Source: an uncultured Alphaproteobacteria bacterium
Lineage (GTDB): Bacteria > Pseudomonadota > Alphaproteobacteria > HIMB59 > GCA-002718135
Reading direction: 5' to 3'
Length of the DNA stretch: 64,000 nt
NCBI GenBank assembly: GCA_902574475.1
Contig: CACGNZ010000004.1
Span: 16,739 to 80,738, forward strand
Positions 1-11,309 of the stretch are shown piece by piece (within the stretch, counting starts at the first letter, position 1; every line of letters starts with the position of its first letter). The notes under the pieces are model-generated. The model did not search any database and was not told where the DNA came from. It was given only the letters and a program-made list of their open reading frames with translations. Made by a program: the position numbers and the translations under genes.

Positions 1-1668
1 CTATCAAGTTATAATTTAACATTTCAACTAGTTATACTTAATTTAATTATTTTATTTTTAGGTTTAGTTTTTTTATCTTATTTCAATTTCCATTTAATTC
101 AAAATAACAAATTTATAGATAATAGAGATCAATCAATAAGATTAAATGTATCTAATATAGCAAAATATTTAGAAAATACTTCAATATTAAGAGTTCCAAT
201 TTTTCAGTATGATTATCGTTGCAGATACCTTGAAGATATTGATGTATATAAGGAGACTTGTAATTTAGATGATAATATAAATCCCATTGAATTGTCAGAA
301 CCTGAATTAGAAAAGTTTACAACTGAACAATTTATATTTCAAAATTATGGTGATAAGGATTTTAATACTAGCATTTATAATGAAAATTGGATCAAGATTG
401 CTGATTCATCAAATCTATTTTTGAGCACTGATGTTGAGGAGATAAATTTAACTGAAACAAATGAAAATATAGTTAATTTACCAAATTTTTTTGAAAATAT
501 TTATATTAATAATTTTAATCATATTAATAATTACATTCTAACAAATAAATTTAATAAAAATTTAGATAAAAATGTTCATGAGATTATTTTAATTATTGAT
601 ACTATTAAAGATAAGCAACAACTCGTTAAAACATTTAAGGATGAAAATAATGATATTACTAGAATTTTAACTTCACCTATAATCCAAGATAGTAAGGTCT
701 ATGGAGTTGTATTAATAAAATATAAATTATTAATAAATAATTATGAACTAGCTAGACAATCTTTGAATTTCTTTAATTTTTTTCTTTTATTTATTGTAGT
801 AACAATTTTATTATCATTTATTTTTCTAAGAGGTCTCATAACACCACTAAGGCAACTAACTAAAATTACTGTTTTAGAGAGAGACAAAACAAATAAGAAA
901 AAATTAATCTACCCTCTAAGATCAGATGAAATTGGTATTTTATCAAACCAAATACAACTAATGTCAAGCGAATTAAAATCACAAATCAATCAATTAGAAA
1001 AATTTAGCTCTGATGTTGCTCATGAACTAAAAAATCCACTAACAGCAATAAAATCTTCGATTGAATTACTAACTAGTAAAAACATAACTAATGAAAATAG
1101 AATTAAGGTAATGAATAATTTTAATAAAGATATCGACAGAATGAATAGATTGATTTCCGACATTTCTCATTTTTCAAAAACTATTGCAGAAATTGAAATA
1201 GAAAATTTTGAACTGACTAATGTAAATAAATTTCTAAAAGAAAATTTTAGTGAAAAATCAGCTAATAAGAAAAATATTAAAATTTTACTTCAAATTGATA
1301 ATAATAAAAACTTAGTACTTCTTAACAAAGATAAATTTTTGCAGGTAATACTAAATTTAATAGATAATAGTATTTCAATTGCCAAAAATAATTCAAATAT
1401 TTTAATTACATCAAATAAAAAAAATGAAAATTGTGTTGAAATCAAAGTTTATGATCAAGGAAAAGGCATAGATTTAAAAGAAAAAAGTAAAATTTTTGAT
1501 AGATTTTATACTGATAGAATAGATAATCGGGACAAACACTCTGGTCTTGGGCTTTCAATATCCTACGAGATAATCAATTCATTCAATGGTTCAATTGAAT
1601 TAACAGAAAGTGACAAATTAGACTTTAGAGGTGCTTGTTTTCTGATTAAATTACCATTAAAAAGCTAA
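1..1668 (+). CDS. chvG: ChvG-like sensor histidine kinase (5' end outside window)
   Basis: Membrane sensor kinase that autophosphorylates and passes phosphate to a partner regulator, which would lie upstream of the window. The ORF track starts at 292, but the same frame is open back to base 1. That extra part encodes a first membrane segment (about nt 25-90) and periplasmic sequence, so the gene is 5'-truncated by the window edge. A second membrane segment lies near nt 765-840, followed by HAMP, the HisKA box DVAHELKNPLTAIKSS (phospho-acceptor His) and an HATPase domain with GKGI and GLGLSIS boxes. The H-box closely resembles ChvG/ExoS, and the ahcY neighbour matches rhizobial chvG-hprK-PTS-ahcY order, but hprK and PTS genes are absent here. 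Family assignment is firm; the ChvG name is inference. Confidence 0.8.
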   Translation, partial: LSSYNLTFQLVILNLIILFLGLVFLSYFNFHLIQNNKFIDNRDQSIRLNVSNIAKYLENTSILRVPIFQYDYRCRYLEDIDVYKETCNLDDNINPIELSEPELEKFTTEQFIFQNYGDKDFNTSIYNENWIKIADSSNLFLSTDVEEINLTETNENIVNLPNFFENIYINNFNHINNYILTNKFNKNLDKNVHEIILIIDTIKDKQQLVKTFKDENNDITRILTSPIIQDSKVYGVVLIKYKLLINNYELARQSLNFFNFFLLFIVVTILLSFIFLRGLITPLRQLTKITVLERDKTNKKKLIYPLRSDEIGILSNQIQLMSSELKSQINQLEKFSSDVAHELKNPLTAIKSSIELLTSKNITNENRIKVMNNFNKDIDRMNRLISDISHFSKTIAEIEIENFELTNVNKFLKENFSEKSANKKNIKILLQIDNNKNLVLLNKDKFLQVILNLIDNSISIAKNNSNILITSNKKNENCVEIKVYDQGKGIDLKEKSKIFDRFYTDRIDNRDKHSGLGLSISYEIINSFNGSIELTESDKLDFRGACFLIKLPLKS

Positions 1669-1679
1669 AACAATCGTAA

Positions 1680-2981
<1,302 letters not shown>

Positions 2982-2989
2982 GAGTTAAT

Positions 2990-4159
2990 ATGAAAAGACC
3001 TTATTTATTTACAAGTGAATCAGTTTCTGAAGGTCATCCAGACAAAGTTTGTGATAGAATTTCAGATATGGTTGTTGATACTTATTTATCATCTGGTGAC
3101 CCACAAACACGCGTAGCTTGCGAGACTTTGACTACTACTAATAAAGTAGTTCTAGCTGGAGAAGTAAGGGGACCTTCAGTTTCTAAAGACCAGATCATAT
3201 CTGAAGTTAGAGATTGTATCAAAGATATTGGTTATGAACAAGATGGCTTTCATTGGCAGAATTGTGATGTTGAAAGCTTTCTTCATGAGCAATCTGCTGA
3301 TATTGCTATGGGTGTTGATTCTGGTAGCAACAAAGATGAGGGTGCAGGCGATCAAGGAATCATGTTTGGTTTTGCTTGTAAAGACACTGAATCATTAATG
3401 CCAGCACCGATACATTATTCTCATCAAATATTATATAAAATGGCACAAGCCCGTAAAGATGGATCTGCATCTGGTCTAGAACCTGATTCAAAAAGCCAAG
3501 TTACAATGCTTTACGAAAACGGAAAACCAAGCAAAGTTACTTCTTTAGTTATTTCTTCACAACATAAAGAAGGTTTATCTCCTGAGGACGTAAAAGAAAT
3601 TGTTAAACCTTACGTATATGAGTGCATACCTAATAACTTGTTAGAAGGTCTTAAAGATGAAGAATTCTATGTTAATCCTACAGGTAATTTTGTAATTGGA
3701 GGCCCTGATGGTGACTCTGGTTTAACTGGTCGTAAAATAATAGTTGATACATATGGTGGTGCAGCGCCCCATGGTGGAGGTGCATTTTCAGGAAAGGATC
3801 CATCTAAAGTTGATAGATCTGCAGCATATGCAGCTAGGTACTTAGCAAAAAATGTTGTTGCAGCTGATCTAGCTGATGAGTGTACTATACAGTTATCTTA
3901 TGCAATAGGAGTATCAAAACCTTTATCAGTATATGTTAATACTAATGGAACAAATAAAGTAGATGAACAGAAAATTGAAAAATCTGTGCAAGATTTATTT
4001 GATCTAAGCCCAAGAGGAATAAGAGAACATTTGAAACTAACAAATGCAATTTATGTTCCAACATCTGCTTATGGGCATTTTGGTAGAGAGCCAAGTGACA
4101 AAGGACATTTCACTTGGGAAAAAACTGATTTAGTAGAAGCTCTAAAAGGTATTGCATAA
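2990..4159 (+). CDS. metK: S-adenosylmethionine synthetase
   Basis: Makes S-adenosylmethionine from methionine and ATP. The 389-aa protein has the family signatures: N-terminal [16 protein letters not shown], the hexapeptide region [10 protein letters not shown] near residue 118, and the glycine-rich [16 protein letters not shown] near residue 262. An AGGAG ribosome-binding site lies just before the ATG. It sits 8 nt after ahcY and 6 nt before tsaE, within a same-strand run. Together with AhcY it forms the make-and-clear sides of the SAM cycle. Confidence 0.97.
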   Translation: MKRPYLFTSESVSEGHPDKVCDRISDMVVDTYLSSGDPQTRVACETLTTTNKVVLAGEVRGPSVSKDQIISEVRDCIKDIGYEQDGFHWQNCDVESFLHEQSADIAMGVDSGSNKDEGAGDQGIMFGFACKDTESLMPAPIHYSHQILYKMAQARKDGSASGLEPDSKSQVTMLYENGKPSKVTSLVISSQHKEGLSPEDVKEIVKPYVYECIPNNLLEGLKDEEFYVNPTGNFVIGGPDGDSGLTGRKIIVDTYGGAAPHGGGAFSGKDPSKVDRSAAYAARYLAKNVVAADLADECTIQLSYAIGVSKPLSVYVNTNGTNKVDEQKIEKSVQDLFDLSPRGIREHLKLTNAIYVPTSAYGHFGREPSDKGHFTWEKTDLVEALKGIA

Positions 4160-4165
4160 CAAAAT

Positions 4166-4612
4166 TTGCAAAAATTAAGTAATCAAATTTTAGATCTTCG
4201 TGAACTTGAAAAACTCACTACTAATTTAAGCAAAGATATATCTTTTGGAGATGTTTACTTATTACAAGGGGAATTAGGTGTTGGTAAAACTACATTTGTA
4301 AGATTATTAATTAAAAATCTTTATGAATTAAATAATCTGCCCAAACCAGCTTCAATTATTAGTCCAACATATCCAATTTTGATTACTTACGAATTAAGTT
4401 CATCACAAATCTATCATTATGATCTTTATAGAGTTAAAAACTTAAAAGAATTAGATGAATTAGATTTTTTTGAAAATCTAAATAACAATATTACATTTGT
4501 AGAATGGCCTGAAATGTTAATTAATTTACCATTAAACAAAAAACACTATTTGATAAATTTAGATATGATTTCTGAAACTAGAAGAAAAATTAATATTAGT
4601 TTTAATCAATAG
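4166..4612 (+). CDS. tsaE: tRNA threonylcarbamoyladenosine biosynthesis ATPase TsaE
   Basis: P-loop ATPase partner of TsaB/TsaD in forming the t6A37 modification of ANN-decoding tRNAs. The 148-aa length is typical. The Walker A GELGVGKTT lies at about residues 35-43; the family SPTY motif and a conserved HYDLYR segment follow, and VEWPE marks the C-terminal part. The start is TTG, only 6 nt after metK. The next gene (AmgK-like kinase) begins 4 nt after the stop, matching the conserved alphaproteobacterial tsaE-amgK-murU order. Confidence 0.92.
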   Translation: MQKLSNQILDLRELEKLTTNLSKDISFGDVYLLQGELGVGKTTFVRLLIKNLYELNNLPKPASIISPTYPILITYELSSSQIYHYDLYRVKNLKELDELDFFENLNNNITFVEWPEMLINLPLNKKHYLINLDMISETRRKINISFNQ

Positions 4613-4616
4613 TCTA

Positions 4617-5534
4617 ATGAATTTTGATCATAATGATTTAGAAAAAATTGAAGACGGATTATCAGAAAAATTAATTTATAGAATTACAGAAAAAGAAAAT
4701 ACCAAAATAATAATTGATTTTTCTAAAGATAAACAAGAGTTTAAAAATTTCCTTAATGTTTATAAAATATTACTAAAGGTTAATGTATTAATTCCTAAAA
4801 TATATGAAGTTAATCAGCAACAATATAAAATATACATGCAAGATTTTGGAAGTGATAAATTTAATAAAATATATAATAAAGATAATCTTTATAAACTTTT
4901 AAAACTAGCTGTAGATAATATAATTGTTATTCAAAATGAAACGAATTTAAATAATTTAAAAAATTTAAAAGAATATACATTTGAAGATTTAAAAATTGAA
5001 CTCAAAGAGTTTGTTAATTATTATATTCCTGGCAACAAAAATTTAAATTTTCCAACTTCAAAATTTTATGAATTATGGGAAAATATATTTTATTCTCAAA
5101 ATTTTAATATGAACAATTTTGTTCACAAAGACTTTGAATTTGTTAATTTATTTTTTTTAGAAAATTATGAATCACATTTACAATGTGGAATTATTGATTT
5201 TCAAAGTGCCTTTACGGGATTTATAGGATGGGACCTATTATCATTATTAGAAAATCCAAGAATCAATTTTACAAGAGAATACAATGATAAATTAATTAAA
5301 TATTTCTATAATAACATGCCAATTATTGATAATCTTAATACTTTTCGGGAACAGTATTATATTTTAAGTTTAGCTCGACAGTCTCGATTACTTGGGAGAT
5401 GGAAAAAATTACTCAGCACAAATAATGATAATCAATACTTAAATTATTTAAAAATAACTAAATCTAGAACAATATCTATATTGAATAATATTAAAAATTA
5501 TGAACTAAGATCAATTTATGAAAAGTATTTATAA
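4617..5534 (+). CDS. amgK: AmgK-like sugar kinase (aminoglycoside phosphotransferase fold)
   Basis: Protein of 305 aa with the choline/aminoglycoside kinase fold. The catalytic loop reads VHKDFEFVN near residue 170 (Brenner-type HxDxxxxN) and the Mg-binding segment is GIIDFQSAF near residue 193, followed by WDLLSLLENPR, as in cell-wall sugar kinases of the AmgK family. Known AmgK phosphorylates N-acetylmuramate/N-acetylglucosamine at the anomeric carbon for peptidoglycan recycling. The following MurU-like gene, 3 nt downstream, would use that product to make UDP-MurNAc. The fold is certain; the substrate is inferred from family resemblance and this pairing. Confidence 0.8.
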   Translation: MNFDHNDLEKIEDGLSEKLIYRITEKENTKIIIDFSKDKQEFKNFLNVYKILLKVNVLIPKIYEVNQQQYKIYMQDFGSDKFNKIYNKDNLYKLLKLAVDNIIVIQNETNLNNLKNLKEYTFEDLKIELKEFVNYYIPGNKNLNFPTSKFYELWENIFYSQNFNMNNFVHKDFEFVNLFFLENYESHLQCGIIDFQSAFTGFIGWDLLSLLENPRINFTREYNDKLIKYFYNNMPIIDNLNTFREQYYILSLARQSRLLGRWKKLLSTNNDNQYLNYLKITKSRTISILNNIKNYELRSIYEKYL

Positions 5535-5537
5535 TTT

Positions 5538-6218
5538 ATGAAGAATTTTACGTTAATGATTTTATGTGCAGGTTTTGGATCAAGAATGCTGAATTTGACA
5601 CGCAGTACCCCAAAACCTCTGTTAAAATATAAAAATAAAGTATTATTAAAGAACACAATTGATTTCTTTACTAATATTGGATGTGATGAAATCTTAATAA
5701 ATACACATTACTTACATCATAAAATTAAAAAGTATTTGGATAAAAATTTTAAAAAATATCCCATTCAGATTATTTATGAAAAAACAATACTTGGCACAGG
5801 TGGCGGGATAAAAAATATCTATAATCATACAAAAAGAAATAAAATCTGTGTTGTTAATTCTGATATTTTTTGGACAAATAAAAATAAATCACAAATCAAA
5901 TATTTTCTTAGCAATTATCAAGATGTATCTCACTGTAAAATGTTGTTGTCTAAAGATATTAATTTTTTAGGTTTAAAAAAAGAAAATGGCGACTTTAATT
6001 TAAAAAGAAATGTAGTCATAAATTGGAAAAGTAAAAATGAGAAATTGTATTATTCCGGTCTTCAAATCGTATCTAAAAATATCTTTAATAATAGAAAAAA
6101 AATATTCACTATGAATGAAATTTGGACAAAACTAATAAAAAAACATCAAATCAAAGGTTATGTTATTTCTTCCAAAATTAGACATATTGGGGATAAAAAA
6201 TCAATTTTAGAAAATTAG
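5538..6218 (+). CDS. murU: MurU-like nucleotidyltransferase
   Basis: Sugar-1-phosphate nucleotidyltransferase of 226 aa. The N-terminus carries LCAGFGSRM and the lysine-containing TPKPLLKYK (residues about 10-31), GTGGG follows in mid-protein, and a VVNSDIFW metal/sugar segment is present. Placement directly after the AmgK-like kinase supports MurNAc-1-phosphate uridylyltransferase, bypassing de novo UDP-MurNAc synthesis. In many alphaproteobacteria addB-addA come next; here they are missing and trxA follows. A different sugar-1-phosphate substrate cannot be excluded. Confidence 0.78.
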   Translation: MKNFTLMILCAGFGSRMLNLTRSTPKPLLKYKNKVLLKNTIDFFTNIGCDEILINTHYLHHKIKKYLDKNFKKYPIQIIYEKTILGTGGGIKNIYNHTKRNKICVVNSDIFWTNKNKSQIKYFLSNYQDVSHCKMLLSKDINFLGLKKENGDFNLKRNVVINWKSKNEKLYYSGLQIVSKNIFNNRKKIFTMNEIWTKLIKKHQIKGYVISSKIRHIGDKKSILEN

Positions 6219-6223
6219 ATTTA

Positions 6224-6246
6224 ATTTATCTTGATTATAGATAAAT
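6224..6246 (+). terminator. Inverted repeat after murU, possible terminator or trxA control site
   Basis: A perfect 8-bp inverted repeat (ATTTATCT / AGATAAAT) with a 7-nt loop fills most of the 46-nt gap between murU and trxA. It is followed by a T-rich stretch (ATATTTCTT). The stem is all A/T except one G-C pair, so it would be a weak terminator. It could instead be a protein-binding dyad for trxA. Confidence 0.4.
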
Positions 6247-6264
6247 ATTTCTTACATATTATTT

Positions 6265-6585
6265 ATGTCTACTCTTAAAACAAACGATCAAACTTTTGAT
6301 AAAGATATATCTAATAATGACCTTCCGGTGGTAGTTGATTTTGGTGCAGAATGGTGTGGTCCATGTAAAGTACTTGACCCAATTTTAGAAGAAATTGCTG
6401 TTCAAAATAAAGACAAAGTTAAAATATATAAAATGAACATTGATGAGAACCCTATGACACCTCAAAAATATGGTATTAGGGGTATTCCTACAATAATGCT
6501 TTTTAAAAAAGGTGAGTTAATCGATACTAAGGTTGGCAGTCTTCCTAAAACAGCATTGGAAACCTGGATAGAATCTAATTTATAA
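6265..6585 (+). CDS. trxA: Thioredoxin 1
   Basis: Cytosolic disulfide reductase of 106 aa with the redox site WCGPCK at about residues 30-35 and the cis-proline segment GIPTIMLFK. Full length, with no signal peptide. Its stop abuts the convergent folC stop: the two frames meet in TTATAA (6580-6585). Synteny with trxA-folC-accD of rhizobia is preserved apart from strand handling. Confidence 0.96.
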   Translation: MSTLKTNDQTFDKDISNNDLPVVVDFGAEWCGPCKVLDPILEEIAVQNKDKVKIYKMNIDENPMTPQKYGIRGIPTIMLFKKGELIDTKVGSLPKTALETWIESNL

Positions 6586-7839
6586 TAATCTTTTTCTAAT
6601 TTTTCCTATCAAATACAAAGAGCCAGTAACTAGATATATTTTTTGTTGATTAGATCTAAAATATTTTAGAGCATCATTTATATTATTTATTTTCTCACAT
6701 TTAATAGAATGAAATTCACAAATTTCATTAATTTGTTTAGTTTTAAATGCATTTTTTTCATCTGGAATTTTTATAGCCAAAACTTTGGATACTCTTTTTT
6801 TTATTTTGTTTAAAAATAAACTTGCTTTCTTATTATTTAACATTCCAAACAAGACTGTAGGTTTTATTCTTTTACTTTTTAAAAATTCATTTAGTTTATA
6901 AGCTCCATCAATATTATGTGATCCATCAAGAATTATTTTTTTATTTTTATATTTAATAATTTCTAATCTTCCAGGCCAAATTGTTTTTTTTATCGCTGAA
7001 TTAATTTCTTTTGTATTTAATTTATATCCCATTTTTTTCATAATTTTTGCAAAATATATAGATATTGATGCGTTTTCTTCTTGATGTTTTCCGTTTAATG
7101 AAGGTTGAGTATAGAGATATTTTTTACCATCTATTTTTATTTCAAACTTATTTTTTAATGATTTTGTTACTTGAAATTCTTTCCCATAAAAATATTTATT
7201 TTCAAACTTATTTAATTTCTTTTGAATGTGATCTTTTAATTCTTTTTTTTGTTTACCAACTAAAACAAAATCAGAATTCTTCACTATACCTAATTTTTCA
7301 TTAGCAATTTTCTTAAGTGTTTTTCCAAGAAATTCCTCATGATCAAAACTAATTGGCGTTAAAATACTGCAAATCTTTTTTGGTATTATATTAGTTGCAT
7401 CTAATCTGCCTCCTAATCCTGTTTCTAAAATGAGAAAGTCAGATTCCGATTGTTTAAATAATATGAAGGCTGCAGCTGTTGTTATTTCAAAGAAAGTTAT
7501 TGGTTTATTATTATTTATTTTTTTTACAAATATAAGAGTTTCGTATAATTTCTTTGTACTTACTTCTTTACCATTTAGAATTATTCTTTCATTAAATCTA
7601 GATAAATGAGGTGAGATATATGCATCACATTTATACCCATTCTTTAACAAAATATTTCTTATAAAACTTTGTACAGAACCTTTCCCATTTGTTCCTGCGA
7701 TATGGATGGTTTTTGGCAGATGATCTTGAGGATTATCTAATTTTTTTAATAATAATTTTAATCTGTCTAATGAAAGGTCAATATATTTAGGATGAAGTTT
7801 AACTAGTTCATCTAACAACTTTTCTGTTTTAGATTTCAC
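6580..7839 (-). CDS. folC: Bifunctional folylpolyglutamate / dihydrofolate synthase
   Basis: Adds glutamate to dihydropteroate and folates in the cytosol. The 419-aa protein shows the Mur-ligase type P-loop IAGTNGKGSV (about residues 47-56), an ETGLGGRLDATN segment, and the C-terminal ligase part with GSHNIDGA. It is the last gene of the long minus-strand run, 3 nt after accD. Its stop overlaps the end of convergent trxA. Confidence 0.95.
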   Translation of the reverse strand: MKSKTEKLLDELVKLHPKYIDLSLDRLKLLLKKLDNPQDHLPKTIHIAGTNGKGSVQSFIRNILLKNGYKCDAYISPHLSRFNERIILNGKEVSTKKLYETLIFVKKINNNKPITFFEITTAAAFILFKQSESDFLILETGLGGRLDATNIIPKKICSILTPISFDHEEFLGKTLKKIANEKLGIVKNSDFVLVGKQKKELKDHIQKKLNKFENKYFYGKEFQVTKSLKNKFEIKIDGKKYLYTQPSLNGKHQEENASISIYFAKIMKKMGYKLNTKEINSAIKKTIWPGRLEIIKYKNKKIILDGSHNIDGAYKLNEFLKSKRIKPTVLFGMLNNKKASLFLNKIKKRVSKVLAIKIPDEKNAFKTKQINEICEFHSIKCEKINNINDALKYFRSNQQKIYLVTGSLYLIGKIRKRLL

Positions 7840-7842
7840 TTA

Positions 7843-8685
7843 TTAACTTATGTGATCTAATATTTTATATAAAGTTTCTTTAAGATCTTTTCTATGCGAA
7901 ACAATATCTACCATCCCATGATCTTTTAGATATTCAGCTTTTTGAAAATCTATAGGTAATTCTTCTCTGATGGTGTCTTGTATAACTCTTTTACCTGCGA
8001 AACCAATTGTAGCGCCTTTTTCTGCTATTGTTATATCACCTAACATCGCGAAAGATGCTGTTACTCCGCCAGTAGTAGGTTCAGTAAGAACAACTATGTA
8101 AGGTATATTATTTTCATTTAACAGATCAACAGCAGCAATTGTTCTAGGCATTTGCATTAAGCTTACAATTCCTTCCTGCATTCTTGCCCCACCAGATGAA
8201 GTAACAATTACATAAGGCAATTTGTTTTCTATAGCAATTTTAGCTCCTTTAACTATTGCTCCACCAACTGCTCTACCCATAGAACCTCCCATGAATTCAA
8301 AATTCATTAGTCCCGAGATAATTTCTTTGTCTTTAATTTTTCCCTTTATTAGAATAAAAGCATCATCCCTATTTGTTTTTTTTCTGTATTCTTTTAATCT
8401 ATCTTTATATTTTTTTTTATCTGTGAATTTCAGTGGATCATCTGAGATTTTATCTGGGATAATTTCACTATAATCACCATCATTGAAGAACAACTTTATC
8501 CTATCTTCTGCAGACATTCTAAAATGATAATTGCAATTTACACAAACATATAAATTTTCTTTTAAATCTTTATGATGAATCATATTTCCACATGACACAC
8601 AATTATTCCATAATTTCTCTGGAACACTTCTTCTTTTTACAAGTGAGGATAGTTTAGGTTTTACAAAATTTGTTAACCAATTCAT
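7843..8685 (-). CDS. accD: Acetyl-CoA carboxylase carboxyltransferase beta subunit
   Basis: Zinc-binding half of the carboxyltransferase that makes malonyl-CoA for fatty acid synthesis. AccA must be encoded elsewhere. The 280-aa protein has the four-cysteine zinc ribbon (C29, C32, C48, C51) and the carboxyltransferase core with SSGGARMQEG and GGVTASFA oxyanion-loop glycines. Its ATG overlaps the trpA stop by 4 nt, so translation is probably coupled. The trpBA-accD-folC order is classic for alphaproteobacteria. Confidence 0.97.
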   Translation of the reverse strand: MNWLTNFVKPKLSSLVKRRSVPEKLWNNCVSCGNMIHHKDLKENLYVCVNCNYHFRMSAEDRIKLFFNDGDYSEIIPDKISDDPLKFTDKKKYKDRLKEYRKKTNRDDAFILIKGKIKDKEIISGLMNFEFMGGSMGRAVGGAIVKGAKIAIENKLPYVIVTSSGGARMQEGIVSLMQMPRTIAAVDLLNENNIPYIVVLTEPTTGGVTASFAMLGDITIAEKGATIGFAGKRVIQDTIREELPIDFQKAEYLKDHGMVDIVSHRKDLKETLYKILDHIS

Positions 8686-9476
8686 ACTTTAGTTCCATCT
8701 TTTAAATCTTTTGAAAATTTATTAATTTCTGATAACATCTTATCTTTATTATTTAAATTCTCTTCAATAATTTTAATTATACTTGAGCCAACAACTGCGC
8801 CATCAGCTATTTTGCATATATTGTTTACATCGGTTGAGTTTTTGATACCAAATCCTGGCACAACTGGTAAGTTCGTATGTTTTTTGATAAATGCTACTGA
8901 TTTTTTAAGTTCATTAAGATCAGCAGATTTTTGTCCAGTAATTCCCATAACACTAACATAATATAAAAAACCACTAGCATTTTTTAATATTAACTTAAGC
9001 CTTTCTTCGTCAGTTGTAGGAGTAATTAATCTAATTAAATCAATTTCATTTTTTTTAAGCTCATTGATCAAATCTTCATCTTCTTCTGGTTGTAAATCTA
9101 CAATAATTAAACCATCAACACCATTTTCTTTGCATTTTTTTACAAACTTCTCAATTCCAAAATATAGAATCAAATTATAGTAACCCATTAAAATAATAGG
9201 GAGATCACTTTTTATTTTTTTTGCCTCAGAGGCTAAAGAGAAAATATTTTCTAAATCAATTCCTCTACTTATAGCTCTGTTACTAGATAGCTGAATTGTT
9301 GGGCCATCAGCCATTGGATCAGAAAATGGCATTCCAATTTCCATAATATCAGCCCCATTATTAATTATTGTCTTAATAATTTGTAAACTTGTTTCAAAAT
9401 CAGGATCACCACCAGTAACAAATGTTACTAATTTTTTTTCATCATTTTTAAATGTCTGACTAATTAGATTAGTCAT
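8682..9476 (-). CDS. trpA: Tryptophan synthase alpha subunit
   Basis: Cleaves indole-3-glycerol phosphate and channels indole to TrpB. The 264-aa TIM barrel carries the catalytic pair Glu46 (MEIGMPFSDP) and Asp57 (MADGP), equivalent to E49/D60 of the enteric enzyme, and a phosphate-binding GFGI near the C-terminus. It starts directly after the trpB stop with no spacer. trpC and trpD are not in the window. Confidence 0.97.
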   Translation of the reverse strand: MTNLISQTFKNDEKKLVTFVTGGDPDFETSLQIIKTIINNGADIMEIGMPFSDPMADGPTIQLSSNRAISRGIDLENIFSLASEAKKIKSDLPIILMGYYNLILYFGIEKFVKKCKENGVDGLIIVDLQPEEDEDLINELKKNEIDLIRLITPTTDEERLKLILKNASGFLYYVSVMGITGQKSADLNELKKSVAFIKKHTNLPVVPGFGIKNSTDVNNICKIADGAVVGSSIIKIIEENLNNKDKMLSEINKFSKDLKDGTKV

Positions 9477-10685
9477 TTAAATGTTTATGTTTAATTCATC
9501 GGCTATTGTAAAAATATCTTTATCTCCTCGGCCACACATGTTCATGACAATAATTTTATCTTTACTATAGTTTTTTGCTATTTTCTTTAATGCAGCTAAT
9601 GCATGCGCTGGTTCTAAGGCTGGAATTATGCCTTCTAATTTACAACAATATTGAAAAGCCTCCAGCGCTTCTTTGTCTGTTGCCGACATGTATGTAACTC
9701 TTTTTTCTTCAAATAAAAATGAATGCTCCGGTCCAATTCCTGGATAATCTAAGCCTGCTGAAATGGAATGTGCTTCCTGAATCTGCCCAGATTTTGATTG
9801 TAATAAATATGTTTTATTTCCATGCAACACACCTGGTTTACCACCTGTTAAACTTGCTGCATGCTTATCAGTTTTTATCCCATGCCCTGCTGCTTCAACA
9901 GCAATCATTTCAACATTTGAGTCATCTAAAAATTCATGAAACAACCCTAAAGCATTTGAACCACCACCAATACATGCCATTAATAAATCTGGAGCCTTTC
10001 CTTCCAGTTCTTCAAGTTGTTTGCGAACTTCTTTACCAATTATAGATTGAAAATCTCTAACCATAGCTGGGTAAGGATGTGGTCCTGCAGCAGTCCCAAT
10101 TATATAAAAGGTATCTTTAACATTTGTTACCCAATCTCTTAATGCTTCATTCATAGCATCTTTAAGTGATTTTGATCCAGTAGAAACTGATCGTATTTCT
10201 GCGCCGAGTAATTTCATTCTGAACACATTTGGAGATTGTCTTTCGATATCCTTTTCTCCCATATAAACTATGCATGGTAAACCAAATAGAGCACAAACTG
10301 TTGCTGTTGCGACGCCGTGCTGTCCTGCTCCTGTTTCAGCTATTATTCTAGACTTACCCATTTTTTTTGCCAACAAAATTTGTCCCATGCAATTATTTAT
10401 TTTATGGGCACCTGTATGATTTAATTCATCTCTTTTAAAATAAATTTTTGGACCTCCAAGATCATTACTAATTCTTTCAGCAAAGAAAAGAGGACTTGGT
10501 CTACCAACATATGTTTTTAAATAATGATTAAATTCATCTATAAAGTTTTTATCATTTTTTATTTTTTCATATTCTTTTTCTACTTCAAGAATCAAGGGCA
10601 TTAAGGTTTCTGAAACATATCTTCCTCCAAATTGACCAAAATAACCTTTTTCATTTGGGTAACTTTTATATGTATTTTTAAGCAT
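9477..10685 (-). CDS. trpB: Tryptophan synthase beta subunit
   Basis: PLP enzyme joining indole and serine to give tryptophan. The 402-aa protein shows the Schiff-base lysine in HTGAHKINN (Lys95), the GAGQHGVA loop and the phosphate-binding GGGSNA. The length matches TrpB1-type subunits that pair with TrpA. The start overlaps the end of trpF by 8 nt, indicating translational coupling of trpF-trpB-trpA. Confidence 0.98.
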   Translation of the reverse strand: MLKNTYKSYPNEKGYFGQFGGRYVSETLMPLILEVEKEYEKIKNDKNFIDEFNHYLKTYVGRPSPLFFAERISNDLGGPKIYFKRDELNHTGAHKINNCMGQILLAKKMGKSRIIAETGAGQHGVATATVCALFGLPCIVYMGEKDIERQSPNVFRMKLLGAEIRSVSTGSKSLKDAMNEALRDWVTNVKDTFYIIGTAAGPHPYPAMVRDFQSIIGKEVRKQLEELEGKAPDLLMACIGGGSNALGLFHEFLDDSNVEMIAVEAAGHGIKTDKHAASLTGGKPGVLHGNKTYLLQSKSGQIQEAHSISAGLDYPGIGPEHSFLFEEKRVTYMSATDKEALEAFQYCCKLEGIIPALEPAHALAALKKIAKNYSKDKIIVMNMCGRGDKDIFTIADELNINI

Positions 10686-11307
10686 TTTTTAATTTATCGA
10701 TAAAATTATTTATAATGTGATTATCTTTAATGCCAAGCTCTTTTTCTACTCCAGAGGATAAATCTACACCAAACGGATTGATATCATTAAGAATTTCCTG
10801 AATATTTTTTACACTAATCCCACCTGATAAAAACCATGGTTTGTTAGTATTTAGATTTTTTAATATATTCCAATTAAAACTTTTTGCATTACCACCAGGT
10901 AACTCATTTTTCATTGGTTTATAATCAAATAAAAAATAATCTGAACTATTGTAGTTACTAATATTTCTTAAGTCATTTATGTCACTAATAGATATTGACT
11001 TAATTACTTTCACTCCAATTCTTTTTAAAGTTTTAATATATTCCTCATCTTCTGTTCCATGTAATTGAACGTATTTCAATCTAACTTTTTTTATTATATC
11101 TTCTATTTCATTAATATTTTTATTAACAAAAACACCCACACCATTAATGTTTAAATGTTCAGATTTTTTTTGTAAATTACTTGCATCTTCAATTGAAATA
11201 TTTCTAGGGCTTTTAGAATAAAATATCATTCCAAAAAAATCTACATTATTCTCATCACAGCAGATTAGTGTATCTTCATTTTTTATTCCACAAATTTTAG
11301 TTATCAT
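10678..11307 (-). CDS. trpF: Phosphoribosylanthranilate isomerase
   Basis: Isomerises N-(5-phosphoribosyl)-anthranilate in tryptophan synthesis. The 209-aa TIM-barrel protein begins with the conserved KICGIKN containing the catalytic Cys. It continues with VQLHG, a DYKP segment and the closing phosphate site GVDLSSGVE. It lies 2 nt after pyrF and overlaps trpB. Confidence 0.95.
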   Translation of the reverse strand: MITKICGIKNEDTLICCDENNVDFFGMIFYSKSPRNISIEDASNLQKKSEHLNINGVGVFVNKNINEIEDIIKKVRLKYVQLHGTEDEEYIKTLKRIGVKVIKSISISDINDLRNISNYNSSDYFLFDYKPMKNELPGGNAKSFNWNILKNLNTNKPWFLSGGISVKNIQEILNDINPFGVDLSSGVEKELGIKDNHIINNFIDKLKNA

Positions 11308-11309
11308 TA

